64,000 nucleotides of DNA from Myxocyprinus asiaticus (taxonomy: Eukaryota > Chordata > Actinopteri > Cypriniformes > Catostomidae), in assembly GCF_019703515.2 (NCBI RefSeq), contig NC_059388.1, positions 943,501 to 1,007,500 of the forward strand, given 5' to 3'. A program made the position numbers and the translations under genes. The stretch's first letter is position 1; each line of letters opens with the position of its first letter. Positions 1-11,237 of the stretch are shown here, one piece after another. Below the pieces are notes generated by a model that saw only the letters and a program-made list of their open reading frames with translations, did no database searches and had not been told where the DNA came from.

Positions 1-167
1 ATATTTATAAAGGACATCCCCTATAGATTATATCATCAAAGTTTCATCCACCTGAGACACTGCAAACAAAATTTAAAAGTCTGTGGATCGTAGGGGTCTG
101 ACTCTGTCTCAAGGGGGAGCTATTGAGTCAAGACCTACATATTCTTAAAGACATCCACTATAGCATC

Positions 168-1370
168 TACACTAATCAGCAACAACATTAAAAGCACTGG
201 CAGGTGAAGTGTATAACATTTATTATCTCATTACAATGGCACCTGTCAAGGGGTGGGATATATTAGGCAGCAAGTGAACAGTCAGTTCTTGAATTTCATG
301 TGTTGGAAGCAGGAAAAATGGGCAAGCGTAAGGATCTGAGCTACATTGACAAGGGCCAAATTGTGATGGCTAGATGACTGGGTCAGAGCATCTCCAAAAC
401 AACAGGACTTGTGGGGTGTTCCCGGTATGCAGTGGTTAGTACCTACCAAAATTGGTCCAAGGAAGGACAACCGGTGACAGGGTCATGGGCGCCCAAGGCT
501 CATTGATGCACATGGGGAGCGAAGGCTAGCCCGTCTGGTCTGATCCCACAGAAGAGCTACTGTAGCACAAATTGCTGAAAAACTTAATGCTGGCCATGAT
601 AGAAAGGTGTCAGAACACACAGTGCATCGCAGCTTGCTACGTATGGGATTGCATAGCAGCAGACCGGTCAGAGTGCCCATGCTGACCCCTATCCACCACC
701 GAAAGCACCTACAATGGGGTTGTGAGCGTCAGAACTGGACCATGGAGCAATGGAAGAAGGTGGCCTGGTCTGATGAATCACGTTTTCTTTTAGATCATGT
801 GGACAGCCGGCTGCGTGTGCATCATTTACCTGGGGAAGAGATGGCAGCAGGATCCACTATGGGAAGCAGGCAGGCTGGCGGAGGCAGTGTGATGATCTGG
901 GCAATGTTCTGCTTGGAAGCTTTGGGTCCTTGCATTCATGTGGATGTCACTTTGACATGTACCACCTACCTAAAGATTTTTGCAGACCACGTACACCCCT
1001 TCATGTCAACGGTATTTCCTGATGGCAGTGGCTAATGCGCCCTGCCACACTGCAAAAATGGTTCAGGAATGGTTTGAGGAACATGAAAAAGAGTTCAAGG
1101 TGTTGACTTGGCCTCCAATTTCCCTAGATCTCAATCCGATTGAGCATCTATGGGATGTGCTGGACCAACAAGTTCGATCCATGGAGACCCCACCTCGCAA
1201 CTTACAGGACTTAAAGGATCTGCTGCTAACGTCTTGGTGCCAAATACCACAGGACACCTTCAAAGGTCTTGTGGAGTCCATGCCTAGACGGGTCAGAGCT
1301 TTTTTGGTGGCATGAGGGGGGCCTACGCGATATTAGGCAGGTGGTTTTAATGTTGTGGCTGATCGGTGTA
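168..1370 (+). mobile_element. Degenerate Tc1/mariner-like transposon
   Basis: The ends are inverted repeats: tacactaatcagc...acattaaaa at 168 and the complement of tacaccgatcagc...acattaaaa at 1,370, about 35 bp each. The 3' end is a widespread teleost Tc1-type terminus. The interior carries a broken transposase. Confidence 0.85.
318..1315 (+). pseudogene. Tc1-like transposase, dead
   Basis: The reading starts MGKRKDLSYIDKGQIV at 318 but hits a stop at 375-377. It continues in other frames as 607-1,035 (including the SDESRF motif with the first catalytic Asp) and 980-1,315 (DLNPIEHLWD with the catalytic Glu, then SMPRRVRA). A small deletion near 1,030 removes the block before NAPCH that normally carries the second catalytic Asp. 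The enzyme therefore lacks an intact DDE triad and cannot be active. The frameshifts and stops indicate an old copy. Confidence 0.85.
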
Positions 1371-1429
1371 TGTACAAATTTTCATCCACCTGTGACATTG
1401 CGATTATGGGGGGTATGATCCATGGTTTC

Positions 1430-1640
1430 GGGCACTATACCTAACCTAACCTAACCCTTCCCCTACCCTAACCTTACCCCGAAACCTACCACTACCTCAA
1501 CCACAGTAGCAGCATATGTGAATCTTGTGAGAATTTTGCAGAACAACATATAGTTACACAATAAGTACATTGTGTATGTATTTTAATGTTAGTACATGGT
1601 ATGTAAAGACACCTAATATAAAGTGTGACCAATAATACAA
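1430..1640 (+). repeat. Truncated MITE half, with CCTAA-rich stretch
   Basis: A cctaacctaaccc-type stretch is followed by gagaattttgcagaac, tagttacacaataa and acacctaatataaag. The same ordered series occurs at 29,330-29,548 in the MITE hosting the intact Tc1-like element. Only the right half is present here. The telomere-like CCTAA run belongs to the repeat, not to a telomere. Confidence 0.6.
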
Positions 1641-2109
1641 TGTCAGAAGCTAAAGTAGATAAAGTACATGTGAGAAAATGAATTTGTTCCACTTAAATAC
1701 AGCAGCGGGCTGCTTTCTAACCATATCAAATTTTGTCTGGTATCGCTTGTTGTCTTTTGCACTTAATTAACATTCATTGTTTATAACCAACCACAAGTGA
1801 CTTGGGACAAGATCTGTTTTTTTTTTCAATCATGACGTGACCTCTAGATGTCATTGTGTGTGTTTACATACACAATTGTAAACTAATTATTCTTAATTAC
1901 CTGACAACTTATATTGTGTGCTTATGTTCTGTGCATGCTTGGACATTTAGACATCAAAACTGCAGAAAAACAAATTATAATTTCAAATCTCATATACATT
2001 TTGTGTCATCAGGATTTAAGAATGAGCAGATTTTTTTATAGTTATCAGCATATTGTTGTTCTTGTAAACACATTCATTGTTTAATGTTGGTCTTTTAATC
2101 TGTACTTAC
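1641..2109. other. Intron sequence, nothing recognised
   Basis: AT-rich intronic DNA without a recognisable exon, RNA or transposon terminus. Confidence 0.5.
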
Positions 2110-2379
2110 GGGTTCTGACGGTGTGGTAAACAGGAGTGCTGTATGTCACTGGACCATCTGTTGTTCCGCTGATAGTGTGTAGGCTGATATTATAGAGGCG
2201 ACCTGGATGAAGTCCTTCTAGGATACGTCGGGTTAGAAGAACACCAGAAACATGAAGTTTGTCGTGAGGAAACCATGTCAGTTCAAAATCATCATAATCT
2301 CCGGTCAAGGGTGCATGCCATGTTATCTCCACTGATTCGGTAGAGCCGTTGACAGACACTGATGAAGGAGGGGCAGGAA
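2110..2379 (-). CDS. ptprb: ptprb exon: FN3 repeat 15
   Basis: A 270-nt phase 1-1 exon, acceptor cactgcag and donor gtaagt. The product begins [21 protein letters not shown] and has [33 protein letters not shown] and HTVRT. The DYNDFELQWLPRDAL and GLRPGRSYQFNVKTVSG strings of mammalian PTPRB repeat 15 make this the most diagnostic exon in the window. Later exons lie beyond position 1. Confidence 0.9.
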
Positions 2380-5300
2380 CTGCAGTGACACAAGGGGGAA
2401 ATTTAGGTTTTTTTTCTTAGTGTATTGGTGATGCTTTTTTGCAGCCAATGGTGCATGGTTGCATTAGTGCCATGGATTATCAATTATTTTAAAATGGAAA
2501 AAGCTTTAAAATTAGAATGAACTAAAAGCTGCAAAGGACCATTTTGATTATTACATTAAATATAAATGAAATAGTCCCATCTTTATGGCATTAGATCCGT
2601 GATGATGTGTTGACTGTTATTTAAAATAAATATCTATTGAACGTGAAATATGATCGATTTACATGATTTGAAGTAACACTGACCTGTGCGGCCTTCTGCT
2701 GTCGCAGTGTTGCTCAGATCTTCACTGTAGCTCAAAACTGTAGCCATATACAGTCGACCAGGAACAAGACCCTGGAAGACCACCTGAGTGCGTTCTGGAT
2801 CCAACCTCTGCTCTAAAACATCTAAAGACACTACATATCCACTGAGTCCTCCAGGACCACGAGTCCAGCTCAGCAGAAGACTATCTGACCGCCCCTCATT
2901 CACAATCTGCAGGTCCATGACTGATGCCGGGGCTGAAAAAACAGGATTGCGTTGGAAATCAAGAATGATAATTGTAATGGGGCCTGGAGTTGTGAGTTCA
3001 AATCCAGGGCATGCTGAGTGACTCCAGCCAGGTCTCCTAAGCAACCAAATTGGCCCGGTTGCTAGGGAGGGTAGAGTCACATGGGGTAACCTCCTCGTGG
3101 TCGCTATAATGTGGTTCGCTCTTGGTGGGGCGCATGGTGAGTTGTGTGTGGATGCCACGGAGAATAGCGTGAAGCCTCCATACGCGCTATGTCTCCGTGG
3201 TAATGAGCTCAACAAGCCAAGTGATAAGATGCATGGATTGACGGTCTCAGACGCGGAGGCAACTGAGATTTGTCCTCCGCCACCCAGATTGAGGCGAGTC
3301 ACTACGCCACCACAAGGACTTAGAGCACATTGGGAATTGGGCATTCCAAATTGGGGAGAAAAAAGGAGTAAAAGAATGATAATTGTACTAGTTCACTGTT
3401 TCATTGGACAAAAATCAAAAATCAATACATAAAAATTAATTGAAAATTACATTTCAATTGGAATTGCAAATAAAGAAAGTATTAATGCTTTTATTGACAA
3501 TATATTTATTTATTTATGTAATTTTCCCTCTTTATTAGAGAGATTACAGCTTGAATATTTGATTCACACATGTGCGTAGCCCTGAAAAGCCTCTTTCTTC
3601 TGATTGGTCAACATGCACCGTCTTCTGTTTTTACTTAATGCTGTGTGATTAAATTAAAGTTTACACTGTCAAGTTGTAAAGATTAATTTGTCTCCACTGA
3701 TTTTAAATTGTTCAAAATGAACTGCTCCATTTTTATTGCAACTGTGCTATCTTTCTCTGCATATAACCAGACAATGGAATACCTGTGACAAAGTGTATCC
3801 TACTAGTCAGAAAAACAACATCAATTGAATGCGATCACTGTAGATGACAGCCTGCTTCGAACAAGCATTGGTTGGGTATCGCGGTCCTAATTACGCTAAA
3901 GACCGTGAAGCAGTTTGTTTTACTATTTTGTTCAAGCAGCAGAGGAATAGGCTTACCTACCATTATAGCTGGTTATATTACTAAATTTATACCTAATTGT
4001 GGCAGCGGGGGTGTGGTTGAGCGTTCGTCTGGAGAGAGAGAAAGCGGTAACGGTGCATTCACCTGAGCCAGATAACGATTAACACCTGTTTCCAATTGTA
4101 GTGAGCTTGGGGAAAGCAGCATAAAAGGGACAACGCCAGCGCCAAGGAGTCAGGGATCAAGAGTCCTGCTGAGTAGCTGATATGCTATAGTAAAGCTGAT
4201 GTGTAATTGTGAAGCTGATTTATTGTGAAGCTGTAAATCCCAGAAAGTTGTCAATTAAAAAGCCTTGCCTGTGAGTGGAGAAATCCGGTTCCATGTGTCC
4301 TCCTTCCCTCTTGTTGTGAAGTCTGTTACACTAATATTTTAAGAGTTTTAGCCGCCGTGCGCAGCAATAGTAGCCGTTGGTGTATAACCCAATGACTGAC
4401 CGAAATCGCATGCACAACACTCAAAAAGGCTGGATTAAGTACAATTTAATTCTGAGGCTCTTCTCCAGTTATTCCAGCATCTGCGTCCTATTATACAGTC
4501 CATTCCCTCAAGCACCAATGATTTAAACAAAGACAGCGCATTCAGAAAAAGTTGGTAGTGTAAATGGAATGTATGCAACGAATTGAAAGAATAGAAATAT
4601 TCTTTTGTGCAAAATTGTGGCAAATTTGCCGCAAACTCGCAACTGATTATTTTCACATGCAAATGAGTTTGCGGCAAACTTGCGGCAAATTGTCCATTGT
4701 TGCCAAAGGTTTGCTGGATGTTTACCACTACCAGCGAAGAGCTGCAAACTTCTGGCAAACATTTGTGGTGAATAAAAAGCTAATTTGCATGTGAAAATAA
4801 TGAGTGGAAAATTTGCCGCAAATTTGCAGCTAGTTTAGATTTTTTCTAAGGGTTAACACAATCTCATAATAATTTTTCAAAACGGCTAAGACAGTGATTG
4901 TCAGAACTGAATTTGGACTTTGCGCTGAGATAAGATGCCATTGCGCTGACATTTCAATACCACATATTTCTCAAGAAAATTGCAAATTGCGCTTTGCGCC
5001 ACTTAATTTACATGCATTACACCTACAGTTTGCACGCATACACACACAGTAGCGTAAATGCTCCCTCCAACGGCCACTTATGGTTGGCACGACAATTGCT
5101 CTTAGAATTAGCACCCTCACGAAAATTGTGTAAGATGTTGGTTGTAGTGTGTCAAGAAACAAATATAAATATAAACAGCAAATTAATAAAAACCCTCTGA
5201 AAAAAAAAAAAAAAATGAAATCAAATGCAAAATTTTAGACTTACGTCTTCATATAAACAGCATCCTTTGTTAACTAAATTCTCTGCATGCATTCACTGAT

Positions 5301-8091
5301 CAGGACTTCTGAAAGTGCTGCTAGAGTTTTCATTTACGCTCCCAGAGTTTTCGTTTGCAGTTCTGGCACAAACGTCTCCTGTGAGCAGGGCTAATATAGA
5401 TGGGTTCTAATTAGCTAGGGAGTTTTTGAGTGACAGCTCCTTGACCGGGAAGTTGAGTTCTTTGGTGTGTATGTAAAGTGTGAGAATCTGCAAGTGGCTT
5501 CATGAATAATTATTTTTATTTAGTACAATTCCCACTGGCTGTACTTTTTATTAATTCTGAAGAATTTAAACAGATTATGAAAATTGCAATCAAGCATGGA
5601 GCTTGTTTTTACAGGGTGTAGATATTGGTGGTGGTATTTAATCCAAAGAGTGTTGTTGCCAAAAATACTTAAAACACTGCTTAAAATTGTGGCTTTACAA
5701 AATCAGCTGAATGATTGATTTTAAAAATTGGATGAATTTAACGTAAGTAAAATTGTTATGGAAATCAAATTTATTATAACTACACCATGTAAGTATAACA
5801 GTTAGTGAAAGTCTTGGGTGCAGTTCCTCTAAAATCGCAGTCATGTAGTTACAAGATGTACAGAATACACACTCACCGAACAAAGCACACGTAATACGCA
5901 ATATCAATATTTACATACACACATTGTACACAGTATACAGACAAAAATACACCATTTACATAAAATATACATATTGCTTTTTAATCCATTACCATTTCTA
6001 ATTTAATGTTCATAAGGATGACAACGCATTCAATGTTTGTTTGTTTTCATTTATTCAGTGTAACCGTACTGTATATATATATATATATATATATGACCGG
6101 CCACCAGGATGACAAAAAAAGATATCTGAGGTAGCATCATATTTTCTCCAAAATGATTTTAAGATCTATGCATCTTATTCACTGATCAGTGATCGTGTTG
6201 TACTTGGGGAGCATAAGCTGTTTTTGTATTCTTTTTATGTTTCATGTAGTTACAAGTGAAAATGCAATAAAAGCCACATCTGTTTATATCTTATCAACTC
6301 CGTGCTTTTTCCTCGTGGCATTTACTCGATATATATTTGGTATGTGAATGAAACAATATTTGTGATATTTTACTTCAGAATTTTCCAATCTGTTCCGATC
6401 TTTAGTCTAAAATTTTGCCTTAGATTTGACTTTTTTTTAGTTTCAGAGTGTTTTTTTCATTCTCAGTTTATATTTGTTTCTTGAAATGTTATGCCCTAAA
6501 TATTTGGCACAACAGCTACAACAGGAAGTTACAGATAATACATTGGAAGACCTTAATAAAGACAGTAAGTATTTACATTACAGTGGATATATATTAGATT
6601 TATTTATAAACCAAGCTGATAAGGTTTATTATGTGCAAACAGTGTTTCTGAAATGGGAATATGCATAACTTATAGGCATGCACAGAATACTGTATACATA
6701 CATTAAATATATTACATACAGGTACATAGAAAATGTGGCAGTGTTGCATGCCCTTCTTTTACTATATCTAAAATGCATCCCTCATACTCAGGGTTGGGGA
6801 GTAACAAAATACATGTAACGGAATTACGTATTTAAAATACAAAATATAAGTAACTGTATTCCACTACAGTTACAACTTAAATCATTGGTAATTAGAATAC
6901 AGTTACATTCAAAAAGTATTTTAATTACTGAAGAGATTACTTTGCATTTTATTGTAATTTGTTTAATTTAATATTTTGTCCTTTCAGATGGAAAACATTT
7001 ATACATATAAATGATGCGATCCAAAGTGCATTTGAACAGCGGTGAAACACTTTCTTATGATGTGTTACATTCATACGAGCAGACAGAGAAGTAAGTTTGA
7101 AGTAAGTTTGGAGAAGAAGAAATAGAAATAAACCTTGTGTAAATTGTCAGCTTTATGCTAAGATAAAATGCTATTTCTAGCCATTTTACATGCACGTTAC
7201 CAGACACGATCATATTTTTTATCAAGAAAATTCATGTTGGATCATAATTTCTTTTTCTAGTAAGACCTTTGATATTAGGGCAAAAATCATATTCTTGATA
7301 ATATTTTTTTATTGTTTTCCTGTAAAAATATCTAAAAATCCTTAAAACAACATAAATTTGATTGATCTTGTTTTAGAAACAACACTGCGTAAGATATTTC
7401 AGTTTTTCAGAGAATGTATTTTTGACGTGTAATTTGTCTTACTGTACTGGCAGAGTTTTTATAGACAAAACAAGTGAAAAAATCTACCAGTGCTGAAGAA
7501 GCAATCCAAAGTATTTAGAATACATTACTGACCTTGAGTAATCTAACGAAATACATTACAAATTACATTTTACAGCATGTATTCTGTAATCTGTAGTAGA
7601 TTACATTTCAAAAGTAACCCTTCCAACCCTGCTCATACTTTTATTTTCAGGAAAATGTGTATATGTGTAAATGCTGACGTTAAATTCACTGGTCGAGCTC
7701 TTGAGAGATGAGCATTCATGAACTTGTCTTTTAGCTTCGTTTCCATGATGACAAAGTCACTCACACCCATGTGAAAAGTGAGCACTCTCACCTGCTGGCC
7801 TGGGCCTCATTTCCCAAAAGCATCCTAAGCCTAAGTAGATCGTAGAATCCAACTTACAATTCATCTTAGTTTTGCGGCCCGTTTCCCAAAAGCATTGTAA
7901 ATTCAGTAGTTCTTGAAAATGCTCATAGATTTGCGAGTGCTCTGGGAGTAATCGTACAAAGCATCGTAAGCACATAGACTTGACAGCTGCAGGACAATCG
8001 TGAAATTACACTTCACACAATTTAAATGCCAACACTTTATGCTGAGACTTTAATATCAGGATATATGTGTTTTATTTATTTTAATTTTAAC

Positions 8092-8123
<32 letters not shown>

Positions 8124-11100
8124 TAGGGCTGCAACAATTAATCGATAAAATCGATAATTATCGATAATGGAAATCATCGACAACGAATTTCATTATCGAT
8201 TAGTTGGATATATGCCGCGAGCACCGAGAAGCTCCTTCAGTGACGTCACTTTACAGCCCAGTGAAAATGTGTTGCATGATGAAACTTGTTTGAATAATGA
8301 TGGAGCGGAAAAAACATGACCCAAGTTGTCCAGAGCACAAGAGCACTTCATAAACACTTCAAAAAAGATCATAGTTTAATGTGGAGCGGTTGCTGCTTCA
8401 GGTGCGTTTAAAGAAGGCGTGTGCTGTATTTCGCAAAACTGTTTGTTTTTATCACATGCGAGTCTCCGTTACACTTCACTGAGCTAACGTCAAACCGATC
8501 ACAATGGAGATGTAAGGCTGGCACCGGAATGTCTACACCTAAAAGGCTCTGTGAGAACCAATGTCATAAAACTCGCACACAGATGAGCATCTCCACCTAA
8601 AGACAACACTCCCTACTTCTTAAGGACCATAAAACACAAATCTATCTCACCTCAGGTCACTTTAAGATGACTTATCCTGTTCTCGCAAATCTTACTCACA
8701 TCTGCTCTCTCTCTCTCAACTCAGGTCACTTTAAGGACATTAAAAACTAAGTTATGACTTATCCTGTTCTGTAATGTAAAAGGTTTTCTTTGATCACACA
8801 TGTTTGGTATCAATCAAGAGGTCTCATTGCAACTGGTAAAACGGTTTCATTCCCTTTCAGCAAAGTCAAATCACAAGTAAGATTTAAGAACTTTGTAAAT
8901 ACTATATTCTATCAGAGACATGACCCCTCCCAGATCCCTCACGGGAACCATCAGATTAGGTGCATTTGTTGTAAACATCAAAACACCTACTCAATCAAGT
9001 TTCGAAGGTCTACTTACAACCTCCTAAATTGAAAACCAAATCCTGAATAACATCAAACAAACACATCTGAAATAACAATAGAATTGTTTGGTATTTAAGG
9101 AGGGTTGGCAAGAAGCTCAGGGAATCTGTAAGCCAGATCGCCCACGCTTATCGCTGCGTGTCACTTTCTATTGCCAGGTATGTTACTTTGACTTGTCTTT
9201 TATTTTTAGAAATGTTTGTTTATTCTGATCATGTGTGAAATTGGCTTTGATTGATTTTGTAACTTATGTTTTATATCCTACCTGGCAAATAAATTGTTAT
9301 TATTTGATTTATTCTGAATTTCTCTGAAATCATTTGTGACTGGTAGATTGTGTTAAGATACTGTTTGTTACCGCCAGTATGAGACCAGGATAAGACCATT
9401 ACTGAAGCTTAATGATAGGAGAATCCATGTAAGACTTCAGTCACTGCTTATCGTCCATCATAGCAAGTTGTGTGTACGTGTCTAAGCAATGGTATCATCT
9501 GATTATGAGAGAAGCCAAATCAGATGATATTTAGATTACCCTACAACCTCTGACAATGAACTGAGCTGGCTATCTTGTGACGTGAGATCCTAGTAATTGA
9601 TATAACATCTGGCGAGAGACTCTAAGCGACATTCAAGTATTGACTGAAAGGACAAAAGAAAATTAAGATGATTCAGAGTAATCAATAACTTAAAAAGATC
9701 AAATGAAAAGAATGATCAGAAATTAATTAGAGCTTAAATATAAATTAGAGGTCAATTTAAAATTTGAGTCAGATTAATATAAAATTGGAGTCAGATCAAA
9801 TTAATAACAGAATAAATTTGTAAAGTGTAAATTAACAATAATTGTTTTACTTCAACACTTAGAAAAGACAGAACAACACAGAGACCTTCAAAGGGCAATT
9901 TATTGACGTTCCACTCCGGAACGGATAGAAAATGATCTCTTTTTACAGAGAAAGGAAGTGCCATCATTTTGATTGAGACTGAAAGCGTGGTATGATGTTG
10001 CATGAGTTTAATGTAATCAGTTATATAGCTTTCATGGATATCATACTTACACTACCGCTCAAAAGTTTTGAAACACTTGACTGAAATGTTTCTCATGATC
10101 TTAAAAATCGTTTGATCTGAAGGCGTATGCTTAAATGTTTGAAATTAGTTTTGTAGACAAAAATATAATTGTGCCACCATATTAATTTATTTCATTATAA
10201 AACTAAAATTTATTTAAAAAAAAAAAAAAAAACAAAAAAAAAAACATTTTTTGAAATTGATGACTTGGACCAAATAATAAAGAAAAGCAGCCAATAAGTG
10301 CCCAACATAGATGGGAACTCCTTCAATACTGTTTAAAAAGCATCTCAGGGTGATACCTCAAGAAGTTGGTTGAGAAAATGTCAAGAGTACATGTCTGCAA
10401 ATTCTAGGCAAAGGGTGACTACTTTGAAGATGCTAAAATATAACACAGTTTTGATTTATTTTGGATTTTGTTTAGTCACAAAATCCAAAAGTAGTTCCAT
10501 TTATGTTATTCCATAGTTTTGATGACTTTACTATTATTCTACAATGTGAAGAAAAAAAATTATAATAAAGAATGAGTAAGTGACCCTAAACTTTTGACCG
10601 GTAGTGTGTGTCTTAGAGGACAAGGTGTGCCAGATTTTAAAGTGTTTTAGATTATTTCTCCTCCTCCTGTAATACAATGAGCAACTATGCTATTTTCAGC
10701 ACGATAGTGAATCTGCATAGCATTAACAGATGATTGTACTATATTAAACTGTATGTAATGCTGAATATAATGTATAATAATAATGCTAAGGGTCCTGATA
10801 TTTGATTGTCCTGATAATGCCAAATGTAATGTCTGATTTCACCAGTATATTTATAGCATGGCAAACATTATTTCACTGGATAAACATACCCATATTTTTT
10901 AAAAGAATAGTTTAGAAACATGTAATCAATGACAAGACTATTTTAAAACTTACATTTTTAGTATTTTAAATGAAAATTGAATGAAATCAGTGATTGTGTA
11001 CAAGCATATGTATCTAACATAATTATGTATATTTCAGCTGGGCAGAATTATTCACATTTCTATTCTAGTGTCACCATTGCTGGGCTGATTTTTGTCCCAC

Positions 11101-11204
11101 TCCATCCCTGATGAATCATCATACAATAAAGAGTACTTTCTGTTCATTTTTAAAAGGAAAGGATATGTTTTGCATATGTCCTGAAAATAGTAATATCAAT
11201 GATG

Positions 11205-11237
<33 letters not shown>

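Noticed and set aside
1441..1485. Telomeric repeat
   Set aside because: CCTAA-type units are few and irregular, and the same stretch recurs within a dispersed MITE at 29,330.
2634..3344. 236-codon minus-strand frame as a single gene
   Set aside because: It is the FN3-14 exon reading upstream into intron and a SINE; the acceptor and phase place the exon at 2,684-2,932 only.
4435..4794. Small proteins of 76-107 codons
   Set aside because: They lie in the palindromic MITE and recur on both strands with every copy, as expected from the palindrome.
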